This document shows, in pieces, positions 25,002-34,224 of a stretch of DNA of 64,000 nucleotides (within the stretch, counting starts at the first letter, position 1; each line of letters begins with the position of its first letter). This DNA is from Sphingomonadales bacterium UBA656 (GTDB lineage Bacteria; Pseudomonadota; Alphaproteobacteria; Sphingomonadales; Sphingomonadaceae): NCBI GenBank assembly GCA_002299895.1, contig DBOC01000002.1, forward strand, positions 124,001 through 188,000, given 5' to 3'. The notes beneath the pieces were generated by a model, which had not been told where the DNA came from, did not search any database, and was given only the letters and a program-made list of their open reading frames with translations. A program made the position numbers and the translations under genes.

Positions 25002-27392
25002 ATGTTTAATTCTGAGTTTAAGAAAACGTCTTTCATCCGCGCTTCGTTGTTCGCAAGCGCTGCAATTATGGCGGTTGTCAGCCTGCCAGCGATGGCACAG
25101 ACCGCGCCGGCAGAGGATGACACGGCCAATGCAGAAATCATCGTAACCGCGCAGAAGCGTGAAGAGCGTTTGCAGGATATTCCGCTCGCCGTATCGGTTG
25201 TTGGTGGAGAGGCAGTTGCCAATAATGGCGGCATAACTCTTGAAAATGCGCAGTATCTCGTTCCTAGCTTGAACTTCCGTAAGGCGGGCACGTCGCTGAA
25301 CCAGGCATTGTTCCTTCGCGGCGTTGGCACCATCAACTTCTCGATTGCAGCCGAGCCATCGGTCGCAGCTGTCCTCGACGGTGTTGTCTTGAGCCGCGCT
25401 GGTGAAGGTTTCACGGATTTGTTTGATGTGGAGCGTATCGAAGTTTTGCGCGGACCGCAGGGTACATTGTTCGGAAAGAACGCATCGGCTGGTGTAGTAA
25501 GCATCGTGACCAAGCGTCCTACGGCTGAATATGGCGCGACGGTTGAAGGTTCATTCTTCACGAAATCCGAATATCGCGGTCGTGCGACCGTTAACTTGCC
25601 GCTGAGCGCCAATGTGCGTTCGCGCTTCACCGGATTTTACGGCAGCTATGACGGCAATATTAACAATTTGACCACTGGCAAAAAGGTCAATGGTTATGAA
25701 CATTATAGTGTTCGCGGTGCGATCGAGGCTGACGTTAGCGAAACACTCATGCTGACGCTGCGCGGCGACTACCGCAAGGCCGATGATGATTGCTGTGCAG
25801 AAATTATTGGTAACACGCCAACCAATGCTGCTGCTCTGGCGCTGGCTGGAACGGGCTTTGATGCTTCGGATTCGCGCAATATTCGGCAGAACCTTGTCAC
25901 CGCAACGAAGGAAGAAAGCTGGGGCATTGCGTTGCAAGCAGACATGGAATTGGGCGAGCATAGCTTGACTTCGATCACCAGCTTCCGTGGTTGGGATAAC
26001 ACCGAAATTCGCGATGGTGACTGGCTTGACCGACCCTATGTTGGCTTGAACCAATTGCACGACAATGGACCGCAAACATCGACTACCTTTAGCCAGGAAA
26101 TCCGCGTTGCTTCGCCCACTGGCGAGTTTCTCGAATATGTTGCCGGAGTATATTATTCGAAGGCGGAATCGGACCGCACATTCACGCGCAATGTGATTAC
26201 CTGCTCGGCATCGACGCTTGCAGCAGTTGTACCGGGTCTGGTACCTTGCTCGACTGCGGCAGGGGCATCAACAATCACAACGCCTGCAGGAACCGCTGAC
26301 TTTGGTTCGACGTTCAAGAATATGTCGGTATTTGGTCAGGCAACGGTCAACCTGTCCGACAGCCTGCGTTTGATTGGTGGCTTGCGCTACACACATGACG
26401 AATTGGATGTGAACCATATCCGCCGGACCTCGCTCGCAGGTCCAGGTGTCCAAGGTAATTTTGACGCCGGCGTTTACAACAATGGTCTCGTGGCAACGGC
26501 GCCAGCTACTGGCTTTGTTGCAGGCACGTCAAATGGCGTTCCCTTTACCAGCAGCACCAGCAACAATAACCTTTCCGGTAAGGCATCTGTTCAAGCGGAC
26601 CTCACTGAAAACAATATGGCCTATGCGAGCTACACGCGGGGCTATAAGGGGCCAGCTTACAATATCTTCTATAACCTGACGACACCTGGCGCTGCTGTTA
26701 TCGCGCCAGAAACGGTCAACGCGTATGAAGCGGGATTGAAAAATACGTTTCTTGACGGTGATCTCATTGTTAACCTCGCGGCATATTATGCCAAGTATAA
26801 CAATTATCAGGCAAACAGCCCAGACTTCGTAGCGGGTGTTCGTACCACGCGCTTGACGAATGCAGGTTCGGTATCGACCAAGGGCTTCGAACTCGACTTT
26901 GTTGCTACCCCATCACGTAACTTCACCCTTTCGGGTGGCGTCGCTTACAACAAGGCACAGGTTGAGAATTTCCGTTTGCCGCCGGGCGCTGATGCATCAC
27001 AATTGGTTGCCAAGGGCACGCCGTTGGCGAACGCACCAAAATGGAAAATGTCGCTTGGTGCGCAATATGACATCGAAACTTCGGGCTTTGCCAATATCGA
27101 ATTGGGAAGCCAGATCGCAATGCAGTCCGACCAAATTTACGAAGCGAGTGCTAACCCGGCGGTTCGCCTTGGTTCAACCGTTGATGGCTACGCAATTGTC
27201 GATTTGTCCGCTGCTTTGGTTGATTCCAATGATGGTTGGCGCTTGGCGTTCCAGGTTAAAAACTTGTTTGACAAGAGCTTTGCATCTTCGATCGTATCGG
27301 GTGGCCCTGGTGGCGCATATCGCTACATCATCCCCCGCGAGGCAGATCGTTATTTCGGCGTAACGGCGAAAATCAATTTCGGCGCGAAATAA
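25002..27392 (+). CDS. TonB-dependent receptor, probable sulfoquinovose-glycoside importer
   Basis: A 796-residue outer-membrane receptor. Signal peptide: SFIRASLFASAAIMAVVSLPAMAQ. The TonB box and plug begin at NAEIIVTAQKREERLQDIPLAV, with the plug motifs FLRGVGT and VERIEVLRGPQGTLFGKNASAGV. The barrel ends in YRYIIPREADRYFGVTAKINFGAK. The start at 25002 has GGAGG six bases upstream; starts at 24957 and 24999 are worse. It is divergent from the GH31 operon across 216 bp, so a shared regulator is likely. The ligand is inferred as sulfoquinovosyl glycerol or a sulfolipid fragment; the barrel sequence alone does not identify it. Confidence 0.92.
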   Translation: MFNSEFKKTSFIRASLFASAAIMAVVSLPAMAQTAPAEDDTANAEIIVTAQKREERLQDIPLAVSVVGGEAVANNGGITLENAQYLVPSLNFRKAGTSLNQALFLRGVGTINFSIAAEPSVAAVLDGVVLSRAGEGFTDLFDVERIEVLRGPQGTLFGKNASAGVVSIVTKRPTAEYGATVEGSFFTKSEYRGRATVNLPLSANVRSRFTGFYGSYDGNINNLTTGKKVNGYEHYSVRGAIEADVSETLMLTLRGDYRKADDDCCAEIIGNTPTNAAALALAGTGFDASDSRNIRQNLVTATKEESWGIALQADMELGEHSLTSITSFRGWDNTEIRDGDWLDRPYVGLNQLHDNGPQTSTTFSQEIRVASPTGEFLEYVAGVYYSKAESDRTFTRNVITCSASTLAAVVPGLVPCSTAAGASTITTPAGTADFGSTFKNMSVFGQATVNLSDSLRLIGGLRYTHDELDVNHIRRTSLAGPGVQGNFDAGVYNNGLVATAPATGFVAGTSNGVPFTSSTSNNNLSGKASVQADLTENNMAYASYTRGYKGPAYNIFYNLTTPGAAVIAPETVNAYEAGLKNTFLDGDLIVNLAAYYAKYNNYQANSPDFVAGVRTTRLTNAGSVSTKGFELDFVATPSRNFTLSGGVAYNKAQVENFRLPPGADASQLVAKGTPLANAPKWKMSLGAQYDIETSGFANIELGSQIAMQSDQIYEASANPAVRLGSTVDGYAIVDLSAALVDSNDGWRLAFQVKNLFDKSFASSIVSGGPGGAYRYIIPREADRYFGVTAKINFGAK

Positions 27393-27415
27393 GCTGAACT
27401 GAAAACAGTAAAATG

Positions 27416-27453
27416 AAAGGGCTGGAATCCACATCGGATTCCGGCCCTTTTTT
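27416..27453 (+). terminator. Rho-independent terminator after TonB receptor
   Basis: GGGCTGGAATCC (27419-27430) pairs with GGATTCCGGCCC (27436-27447) across a five-base loop and is followed by six T residues. It ends the receptor transcript. Confidence 0.92.
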
Positions 27454-27574
27454 GGTGGTAAGCCCATGCCATTGTTCGCGCATTTGGCAGAGCTGGAAAA
27501 TCTCAGCGATGCCGACCTTTGCAACTGCACTAAATTCCTCTAAAACCATTCTCGAACAATTGAGGAGACTTGAT

Positions 27575-28279
27575 ATGAAGAACACCGGCACAAAACGACG
27601 CTTGTTTGGCAAAGTCGGCGTTATGGCAGCTGCTTTTACCGTTCTGCCATTGACCGCCACGGTCATGCCTGCCGCGGTCGCGCAGGATCAGGCCGCCACG
27701 GATGGCAAACCCGAAGCCGTGAAGCGCGATGTCCGGATCATTAAGATTAAACGCGATAGCAAAACGGTCGACATCGTCGGCCATGACAGTGGCAGCGAAG
27801 ATGTAACCAAGGTCGAACGTGACGGTAAGGTTTTCATCTTCCGGACGGACAAGAAGCTGACCGAGGATGAAGTCGAAAAAATGATTGGCGAGGCCGAAGC
27901 GTCCAGCAAAGCGGCTGATGGCGCGGTATCCGACGGCGCACGCGGAACTAAGCAAACTAAGCGTATCGTAATAAAGTCATCCGTCGATGTACCCGAGATC
28001 GATATTCAAGAAATGACAGAAAATTGCACCGCAGCCGGGCAAGCCGTCACGACTAATGTCGAAAGCTCTGAGGGCAATACAAAGGCGCACGTTCACCTTG
28101 TGATGTGCGGCAAGGGGCAGGCAAAGATTGCGCAGATTGAAGCGCTAAAGGGTTTGCGCGAGGCTCGCGAAGAGATTGCTTCGGAAAAAGATTTGCCCCA
28201 AGCCGTGCGCAAAGATGTGATCGAAAAGTTGGACCAAGAGATCCGCAAGCTTGAGAAGCAAGCCGACAACGGCAAATAA
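27575..28279 (+). CDS. Exported hypothetical protein, charged
   Basis: A 234-residue protein. The start at 27575 has GAGGAG eight bases upstream; the longer start at 27413 lies in the preceding terminator. The N-terminus (KRRLFGKVGVMAAAFTVLPLTATVMPAAVAQ) is a Sec signal peptide. The mature part is highly charged, with a beta-rich stretch RDVRIIKIKRDSKTVDIVG, two cysteines (ENCTAAGQ and HLVMCGKGQ) that could form a disulfide, and a C-terminal amphipathic helix (REAREEIASEKDLPQAVRKD). Similar proteins in sphingomonads sometimes sit near BlaR-type genes, but none is here. No function is assigned. It is followed by its own terminator. Confidence 0.75.
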   Translation: MKNTGTKRRLFGKVGVMAAAFTVLPLTATVMPAAVAQDQAATDGKPEAVKRDVRIIKIKRDSKTVDIVGHDSGSEDVTKVERDGKVFIFRTDKKLTEDEVEKMIGEAEASSKAADGAVSDGARGTKQTKRIVIKSSVDVPEIDIQEMTENCTAAGQAVTTNVESSEGNTKAHVHLVMCGKGQAKIAQIEALKGLREAREEIASEKDLPQAVRKDVIEKLDQEIRKLEKQADNGK

Positions 28280-28322
28280 CAGGTATTTACACAGAACCCT
28301 GACTACTCCTGGTAGGCTTTAA

Positions 28323-28357
28323 GGGGGCGGTTTTTACAGGCCGCCCCTTTTTCTTTT
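28323..28357 (+). terminator. Rho-independent terminator
   Basis: GGGGCGG (28324-28330) pairs with CCGCCCC (28341-28347), followed by a T-rich run to 28357. It ends the charged hypothetical gene and lies immediately before the MBL hydrolase gene. Confidence 0.88.
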
Positions 28358-28382
28358 GTCCGTTATGCGCCATATCGCGGGA

Positions 28383-29297
28383 ATGAAATGGCCCGACACG
28401 ATCCAAGCAGGCGAGATACAGCAGCATGAGCCGCTGGTGCGGCGCGTTCTCGCGCCCAATGCTTCGCCCTATACCTTTACCGGCACGCAGACGTGGATTG
28501 TCGGTAATGGAAAAGACGTTGCCGTTATCGACCCTGGCCCCGTCGGGAGCGGACAAAGCATAGGTGATCCCGCAGACATTCATGGCGAGGGCCATGTCGA
28601 GGCGATTTTGCGCGCCGTGGGCGATGCAAAAATCTCCGCGATCCTGTGCACACACACCCATCGTGACCACTCACCTGCGGCGGCACCTTTAAAAGCTGCA
28701 ACCGGCGCGCTGATTATTGGCTGCGCCCCTTTGGTCTTGCGCGATGATGGCCCGCGCGCCGACAGCGCCTTTGACCCTGATTACCGTCCAGATCGCATCC
28801 TAAAGGACGCAGAGGCGATTTCCGGGGATGGTTGGACGTTAGAGGCCGTGGCGACGCCGGGTCACACCAGTAACCATCTCTGCTTCGCTTTGCAGGAAAG
28901 CGGTGCTTTGTTTACGGGCGACCATGTTATGAAATGGTCGACAAGCGTGGTCAGTCCGCCCGATGGCGATATGAGCGACTATCTGGCGAGCTTGCAAAAA
29001 TTATATGACCGCGACGACCGCATTTATTACCCAGCGCATGGCCCCGCAGTTGAAAATCCGCGCCAGCTTGTGCGCGGGATGATTGGTCATCGCCGGCAAC
29101 GCGAACGACAAATTGTGAATTTGCTGGAGAGCGGTGAGGGGCATATCCCGAATATGGTGGCCGCAATGTATAAAGGCTTGGACCCGCGCCTTATTGGGGC
29201 CGCGGGTCGTTCGGTTCTCGCGCACCTTATCGATTTGCAAAATCAAGGGCGTGTGGCGGCACAAGGTGACGGCTGGCATCTCGTGACGGAAACATGA
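28383..29297 (+). CDS. MBL-fold metallohydrolase (LACTB2/RNase-like family)
   Basis: A 304-residue zinc hydrolase. Metal-binding motif THTHRDHS (HxHxDH), then a conserved His in ATPGHTSNHLCF and Asp in LFTGDHVM. The C-terminal winged-helix-like segment (RQRERQIVNLLESGEGHIPN onward) is typical of LACTB2-type proteins, which include single-strand-RNA endonucleases. Start choice is uncertain: ATG 28383 gives the usual short N-terminus before IQAGEIQQHEPLVRRVLAPN, while ATG 28365 adds six residues. The gene starts right after a terminator, so its promoter must overlap that terminator or the end of the upstream gene. Confidence 0.85.
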   Translation: MKWPDTIQAGEIQQHEPLVRRVLAPNASPYTFTGTQTWIVGNGKDVAVIDPGPVGSGQSIGDPADIHGEGHVEAILRAVGDAKISAILCTHTHRDHSPAAAPLKAATGALIIGCAPLVLRDDGPRADSAFDPDYRPDRILKDAEAISGDGWTLEAVATPGHTSNHLCFALQESGALFTGDHVMKWSTSVVSPPDGDMSDYLASLQKLYDRDDRIYYPAHGPAVENPRQLVRGMIGHRRQRERQIVNLLESGEGHIPNMVAAMYKGLDPRLIGAAGRSVLAHLIDLQNQGRVAAQGDGWHLVTET

Positions 29298-29314
29298 GGT
29301 CCACAAATGGCATG

Positions 29315-29332
29315 ATTGGGCATTTGCCCAAT
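29315..29332. promoter_or_regulatory. Perfect 18-bp palindrome upstream of nadA
   Basis: ATTGGGC-ATTT-GCCCAAT is an inverted repeat with seven matched bases per side, 117 bp before nadA and just after the MBL gene. No T-tract follows, so it is a weak terminator candidate. An operator for a nicotinate-type repressor is possible, but I cannot match it to a known motif. Confidence 0.4.
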
Positions 29333-29448
29333 AGACTAAAAAAACCGATTTGAGGCTGACGCTAGCCTTGTTTCATGAGGCCAAATCGACCACATAGGCC
29401 TTCAATTCAGCTGCCGGAATAGGTTCGGCATGGCAAAGGTATAATCGC

Positions 29449-30441
29449 ATGAACGCCCCAACGCCCCGCGAAAACTTGCAAGGCCTTGATCTGCTCGCAG
29501 AAATCAAACGCCTTAAAAAAGAACGGAATGCCGTCATTCTCGCGCATTATTATCAAAAGCCCGAGATACAGGATTTGGCGGACTTCGTGGGCGACAGCCT
29601 TGAGTTGAGCAAACGCGCGGCAGAGACTGACGCCGACGTCATCGCCTTTTGCGGCGTAAAATTCATGGCGGAAACGGCAAAGATTTTAAGTCCGCAGAAA
29701 ACCGTCATACTGCCGGACATGGCCGCTGGCTGTTCCTTGGAAGATGCGTGCCCGCCCGGTAAGTTCAAGGCGTTTCGCGAGGCGCATCCTGACCATATCG
29801 CGCTCACATACATCAACTGTTCTGCCGAAGTGAAGGCGTTGTCCGATATCATCGTGACCAGTAGCAGCGCGGAAACGATCCTGAGCCAAATTCCACCAGA
29901 GCAGAAAATCATTTTTGGCCCTGACCGGCATTTGGGTGGCTATCTTGCCCGTAAGTTCAACCGTGACATGCTCTTGTGGCCGGGCGTGTGTATTGTGCAT
30001 GAGGCATTTTCGGAAACCGAACTTTTGAAGCTTAAGGCCCAATATCCAGGCGTTCCGGTTGCTGCTCACCCTGAATGTCCGCCGCATATTATCGACCATG
30101 CGGATTATGTCGGCAGCACCAGCGGCATATTGCAATATGCGCAGGCAATTGAGGGGGACACGCTGATTGTCGCAACTGAACCGCATATCATCCACCAGAT
30201 GGAAAAGGCGGAGCCGACCAAGACATTTATCGGCGCCCCCGGCGCAGACGGCAACTGCGCGTGCAATATCTGCCCCTATATGGCGCTCAATACGATGGAA
30301 AAACTCTACCTCGCTTTGCGTGATTTGGCGCCGCAGATCGCGCTTGATGAAACAGTGCGCTTGGGCGCAAAGAAGAGTCTTGACCGAATGTTGGAGATGG
30401 CGAGCGGAACCGTTGGTAAGGGTGACCTCGGTCGGGCTTGA
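29449..30441 (+). CDS. nadA: Quinolinate synthase A
   Basis: A 330-residue [4Fe-4S] enzyme condensing iminoaspartate with dihydroxyacetone phosphate to quinolinate in NAD synthesis. NAVILAHYYQKPEIQDLADFVGDSLELS is the N-terminal signature, and conserved cysteines appear in AAGCSLEDACPPGKF, VAAHPECPPHI and NCACNICPYMALN (cluster ligands). YINCSAEVKAL and FGPDRHLGGY are also present. The start GCATGAACG has no strong Shine-Dalgarno. nadB and nadC are also in this window, 26 kb and 7 kb away, so the pathway genes are dispersed and not in one operon. Confidence 0.96.
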   Translation: MNAPTPRENLQGLDLLAEIKRLKKERNAVILAHYYQKPEIQDLADFVGDSLELSKRAAETDADVIAFCGVKFMAETAKILSPQKTVILPDMAAGCSLEDACPPGKFKAFREAHPDHIALTYINCSAEVKALSDIIVTSSSAETILSQIPPEQKIIFGPDRHLGGYLARKFNRDMLLWPGVCIVHEAFSETELLKLKAQYPGVPVAAHPECPPHIIDHADYVGSTSGILQYAQAIEGDTLIVATEPHIIHQMEKAEPTKTFIGAPGADGNCACNICPYMALNTMEKLYLALRDLAPQIALDETVRLGAKKSLDRMLEMASGTVGKGDLGRA

Positions 30442-30511
30442 TCACGCGATGGCGAGGCACGTCAAATATATACTCGCCTTCACCGTCATATCGATATAAT
30501 ACAGCCGAGCG

Positions 30512-32617
30512 ATGCTTTTCTGGCGATCTTCTTCTGCTAAAAATAGTGATATCGACAGTCGGCTCGCCGCTTTCGATGATACATATGCGCAGCGTTTTCC
30601 CGACGATGCGCAACGCGGGAATGATACTACTCCGGGCAAGGCTAAGCGCCTTTTTCTAGGCAAGACGCGTTGGTGGTGGTTCGGGCGAACAATCGCGAGC
30701 CTAATCGCGATGTTCGTGCTTTTATTGCTGTGGCTCGCGGTCACCGCGCCTTTGTCAAAATCGCTTCAGCCTATTGCGCCGCCGCGGATTACATTACTGG
30801 CGTCCGACGGCACACCCATCGCGCGCAACGGGGCCATTGTCGATCGGCCCGTTGACGTCACCAAATTGCCTCCACATGTGGTGCAGGCTTTTTTGTCGAT
30901 TGAGGATCGCCGTTTCTATTCACATTGGGGCATCGATCCGCGTGCCCTCGCGCGCGCCGCATGGTCGAATGCCTTCGGCACTGGCATTACCCAAGGCGGC
31001 AGCACGATTACGCAGCAGCTCGCCAAATTTACCTTTCTGACGCCCGAACGTAGTCTCACCCGCAAGGCGCGCGAAATGCTCATCGCCTTCTGGCTTGAGG
31101 GGCGGCTTACAAAAGACGAAATCCTTGGTCGCTATCTGTCGAACGTCTATTTTGGTGACAATGTCTACGGTTTGCGCGCTGCATCGCTACATTATTTTTA
31201 TCGCCAACCGGAGCGTTTAACGCTGAGCCAAGCCGCCATGCTGGCGGGCCTTGTGCAAGCGCCGTCGCGTCTGGCCCCGACCAAGAACCCCGAACGTGCC
31301 GCAAAGCGCGCCCGGCTCGTTCTCAGGGCGATGGTGGCCAATAAGGCTATTACGCAAGCCAAAGCGGACGCCACCCCTGTCGCGCGGCTGGACGTGCGTG
31401 TGCGGGAAACATTGCCTACGGGTACATATTTTGCCGACTGGGCCATTCCGCAAGCACGTCTACTGACCGAGAGCGGATATTCCGATGTGCGGATAACCAC
31501 GACATTAGACGCTCGTTTGCAGAATATTGCTCGTAAGGTGGTTGCGCGAGCGGGCGTCGGTAACGCGCAAATCGCGCTGGTCGCGATGCGTCCAAATGGT
31601 GAGGTAGTCGCCATGGTTGGCGGCAAAAGCTATAAACAATCAGCTTTTAATCGGGCAACGCAGGCCAAAAGGCAGCCCGGATCGACCTTCAAGCTGTTTG
31701 TCTATTTGGCCGCGCTCCGTTCGGGCATGACGCCGCAATCGATGATTGCCGATACCCCGATAAATGAAGGCAGTTATCGCCCGAAAAACTCGGGGTTGCG
31801 GTACCGGGGCGACATTACGTTGGAGAAGGCATTTGCCCAATCGAGCAACGTCGCTGCCGTGCGCCTTTACCAAAAAGTAGATGGCAAAGAGGTGGAGAAA
31901 GCTGCGCAAGACTTAGGTATCCGTAGCCCGCTTACTTTGGACCAGAGCCTTGCGCTTGGTAGCTCCGGCGTCACCTTGTTGGAACTGACCGCGGCTTATG
32001 CGGGCGTGGCGGGTAACCAATGGCCTGTTGAGCCGCACGCTTTTAAGCAAGAGGAACAAGGCTGGATTGAGTGGTTGTTCTACGGACCGCGTTCTTTCAG
32101 TGGGCGCATGCACCGGATGTTGCTGGAATTATTGGGCGCAACGGTGAAGCAAGGCACGGCACGCGCCGCGCGACTTTCGATACCTGCCTATGGAAAAACC
32201 GGTACCAGTCAGGATAATCGCGATGCGTTATTTGTCGGCTTTGCGGGCAATTTGGTGGTTGGCGTGTGGATCGGCAATGACGACAATAGTCCGCTACAGG
32301 GCATTAACGGCGGCGGCTTGCCCGCGCGGATCTGGCGTGATTTCATGTCGCAGTCTATTCGCAACGCCGCGCCGGTCAACAGACCAAAAGCCGTGCAGAC
32401 ACCAGATCCGGAAGGTCCGATTGAGCCACTTGATCTGCTGGAATTGCAGGATTTGCCATTCGATATTGGCAATTCGGAAATACGCGTAGACGAAGGGCAG
32501 GGTGTCACCGTAAACACAGATGTCAACGGTGTTCCGTTGGAAATCAAGCTTGACCGCGATGGCGCCAATATTCAGCCTGCCCCATCGGCAGAGCGTCCCG
32601 TGCCAGAACCGCGCTGA
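30512..32617 (+). CDS. Penicillin-binding protein 1A family, transglycosylase/transpeptidase
   Basis: A 701-residue bifunctional murein synthase. One membrane segment (residues ~58-79) is followed by the GT51 glycosyltransferase domain with catalytic Glu131 in SIEDRRFYSHWG, the motif TQGGSTITQQLAK, and RKAREMLIAFWLE. The transpeptidase domain has SxxK at Ser391-Lys394 (PGSTFK), SxN in QSSNVAA, and KTG at about 562. The C-terminus is acidic and Pro-rich. The next gene starts within its stop codon (TGATG), so it leads an envelope operon. It differs from classical PBP1A by lacking a long OB insertion. Confidence 0.93.
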   Translation: MLFWRSSSAKNSDIDSRLAAFDDTYAQRFPDDAQRGNDTTPGKAKRLFLGKTRWWWFGRTIASLIAMFVLLLLWLAVTAPLSKSLQPIAPPRITLLASDGTPIARNGAIVDRPVDVTKLPPHVVQAFLSIEDRRFYSHWGIDPRALARAAWSNAFGTGITQGGSTITQQLAKFTFLTPERSLTRKAREMLIAFWLEGRLTKDEILGRYLSNVYFGDNVYGLRAASLHYFYRQPERLTLSQAAMLAGLVQAPSRLAPTKNPERAAKRARLVLRAMVANKAITQAKADATPVARLDVRVRETLPTGTYFADWAIPQARLLTESGYSDVRITTTLDARLQNIARKVVARAGVGNAQIALVAMRPNGEVVAMVGGKSYKQSAFNRATQAKRQPGSTFKLFVYLAALRSGMTPQSMIADTPINEGSYRPKNSGLRYRGDITLEKAFAQSSNVAAVRLYQKVDGKEVEKAAQDLGIRSPLTLDQSLALGSSGVTLLELTAAYAGVAGNQWPVEPHAFKQEEQGWIEWLFYGPRSFSGRMHRMLLELLGATVKQGTARAARLSIPAYGKTGTSQDNRDALFVGFAGNLVVGVWIGNDDNSPLQGINGGGLPARIWRDFMSQSIRNAAPVNRPKAVQTPDPEGPIEPLDLLELQDLPFDIGNSEIRVDEGQGVTVNTDVNGVPLEIKLDRDGANIQPAPSAERPVPEPR

Positions 32618-34182
32618 TGTTTCCATTCTCTGCCATGACTAAATTTATGCGATTTTGTGCGGCTGTGTGCTTGCTTCTGTTGCCGTTATTGATTGCCCCC
32701 GCAAACGCCGATGCAAGTGACATCAGCGCGGCCTCACGCAGCGTAGTGCGGGTCATCGTCTATAGTTCCGCCGAAGGACAGCAGAGCATTGTCAGCATCG
32801 GATCCGGCGTAGCTGTTGCGCGCGATAAAATTGTCACCAATGCCCATGTCGTTGAAATGGCGAGTTTTGATAACAGTGTGCAGATCGTCATCGTACCCTC
32901 AGACGGTACGCAAAGCTATCGCGCCCGAGTGACCGCCAGCCTGCCAAGAAAAGACCTTGCCTTGCTGCAACTGACCTCTGGTGCGCTTGTTCCTGCAAGT
33001 ATTTTCGCAGGCGTTTCAGAGGATGGTGCGGACGTCTTTGCCATTGGTTATCCCGCGAGCGTCGATGTCGCGTTGGAGCAGAGCGAAACAGATGTGCTGC
33101 GTCCGCAGCAACCCGTCAAAACGCGGGGAACGATCTCATCCGGACGGACATCTAAGTCGGTAGAGTCGCTGTTGCATACGGCGCCCATTGCACCGGGCAA
33201 CAGTGGCGGGCCAATTGTTGATGCTTGCGGGCGGGTGTTGGGTATCAACAGTTTTGGATCTGTGGCTACCGATGGTGGCGCGGAATTTTACTTTGCCATA
33301 TCGGCGCGCGAATTGTCGGCATTTCTTACCAATCGCGGCATTGCGTTCCGTGCGGTGCGGGGCGATTGCCGATCCGTCGCCGAATTGACGCGGGCCGAGG
33401 CAGAGCTTGAGGCAACCACCCGCGCCAAAATAGAGCAAGAAGCGCGTGTTGCTGCCGAACTGCAACGCAGCCGTGAAGGCAAAGTACGCAGCGACGCCGA
33501 ACATGCTGTCATTGGCGAACGGGAAAATCATCTGGCATTGGCTGCGTTGTTGCTGGTGCTAAGCGCCGTTGCAGGCGGCGCTGCGTGGCAGTTTTCCGAA
33601 CGTGAACAGCGGTATCGCTTTAAAACCGCGACCGCCGCAGGTGCTGTTCTTTTTGTCATGGCGGTGGGAATTTTTGCCGCCCGCCCATCGTTCGACGAAG
33701 TCGATGATCGGGTCCGGACTGCATTGACGGCCGATATGCCAGACGATGCCGTTGCCCAAAAAGGTGCTGTTGCGACCGAACCGAAAGCGAAAATTTGCGT
33801 TTTGCAGCCCCAACGCAGCCGCATCACTATGTCCGACACAGCCGACGTCGAATTTACATGGCAGCCCGATGGATGCGTAAACGGACGCACGCAATATGTA
33901 GAAAGCGGTGGCCGCTGGGTACGCAGCTTCGTGCCCAATAATGACGCTCAGATTTCGGTCGTAAGCTACGCGCCGGAAGCCGATATATACCGTATTGAAC
34001 GGTTCCTGCCGGGCAATGACGTCATGCAATCCGCGCGTGCGGCGCGGAAACTCTATGACGTTAAAACCTGCACCGTGGACCCAGCGCAAATGACCAACAT
34101 AGACAATATGAACAAGACCATATTGGCGCAATTGCCGCCCGCGCCGAACGAGATATTATTGTTCACATGCTCTGACCGTTGA
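32617..34182 (+). CDS. Trypsin-like serine protease with two membrane segments
   Basis: A 521-residue protein with a signal-like N-terminus (FCAAVCLLLLPLLIAPANA), a trypsin/Do-like domain with the triad His77 (TNAHVV), Asp113 (KDLALLQ) and Ser196 (APGNSGGP), a charged coiled-coil stretch (~255-300), and two transmembrane helices (~306-324 and ~338-355). The C-terminal ~160 residues form an unrecognised, probably periplasmic domain with paired cysteines. There is no PDZ domain. The start overlaps the penicillin-binding protein stop by TGATG. Its job may be regulated proteolysis tied to cell-wall synthesis; that is inference. Confidence 0.8.
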   Translation: MFPFSAMTKFMRFCAAVCLLLLPLLIAPANADASDISAASRSVVRVIVYSSAEGQQSIVSIGSGVAVARDKIVTNAHVVEMASFDNSVQIVIVPSDGTQSYRARVTASLPRKDLALLQLTSGALVPASIFAGVSEDGADVFAIGYPASVDVALEQSETDVLRPQQPVKTRGTISSGRTSKSVESLLHTAPIAPGNSGGPIVDACGRVLGINSFGSVATDGGAEFYFAISARELSAFLTNRGIAFRAVRGDCRSVAELTRAEAELEATTRAKIEQEARVAAELQRSREGKVRSDAEHAVIGERENHLALAALLLVLSAVAGGAAWQFSEREQRYRFKTATAAGAVLFVMAVGIFAARPSFDEVDDRVRTALTADMPDDAVAQKGAVATEPKAKICVLQPQRSRITMSDTADVEFTWQPDGCVNGRTQYVESGGRWVRSFVPNNDAQISVVSYAPEADIYRIERFLPGNDVMQSARAARKLYDVKTCTVDPAQMTNIDNMNKTILAQLPPAPNEILLFTCSDR

Positions 34183-34224
34183 ATCTTGGATTGTGCGTCA
34201 GGACTTAGGGCTTATGGTGGCGAC

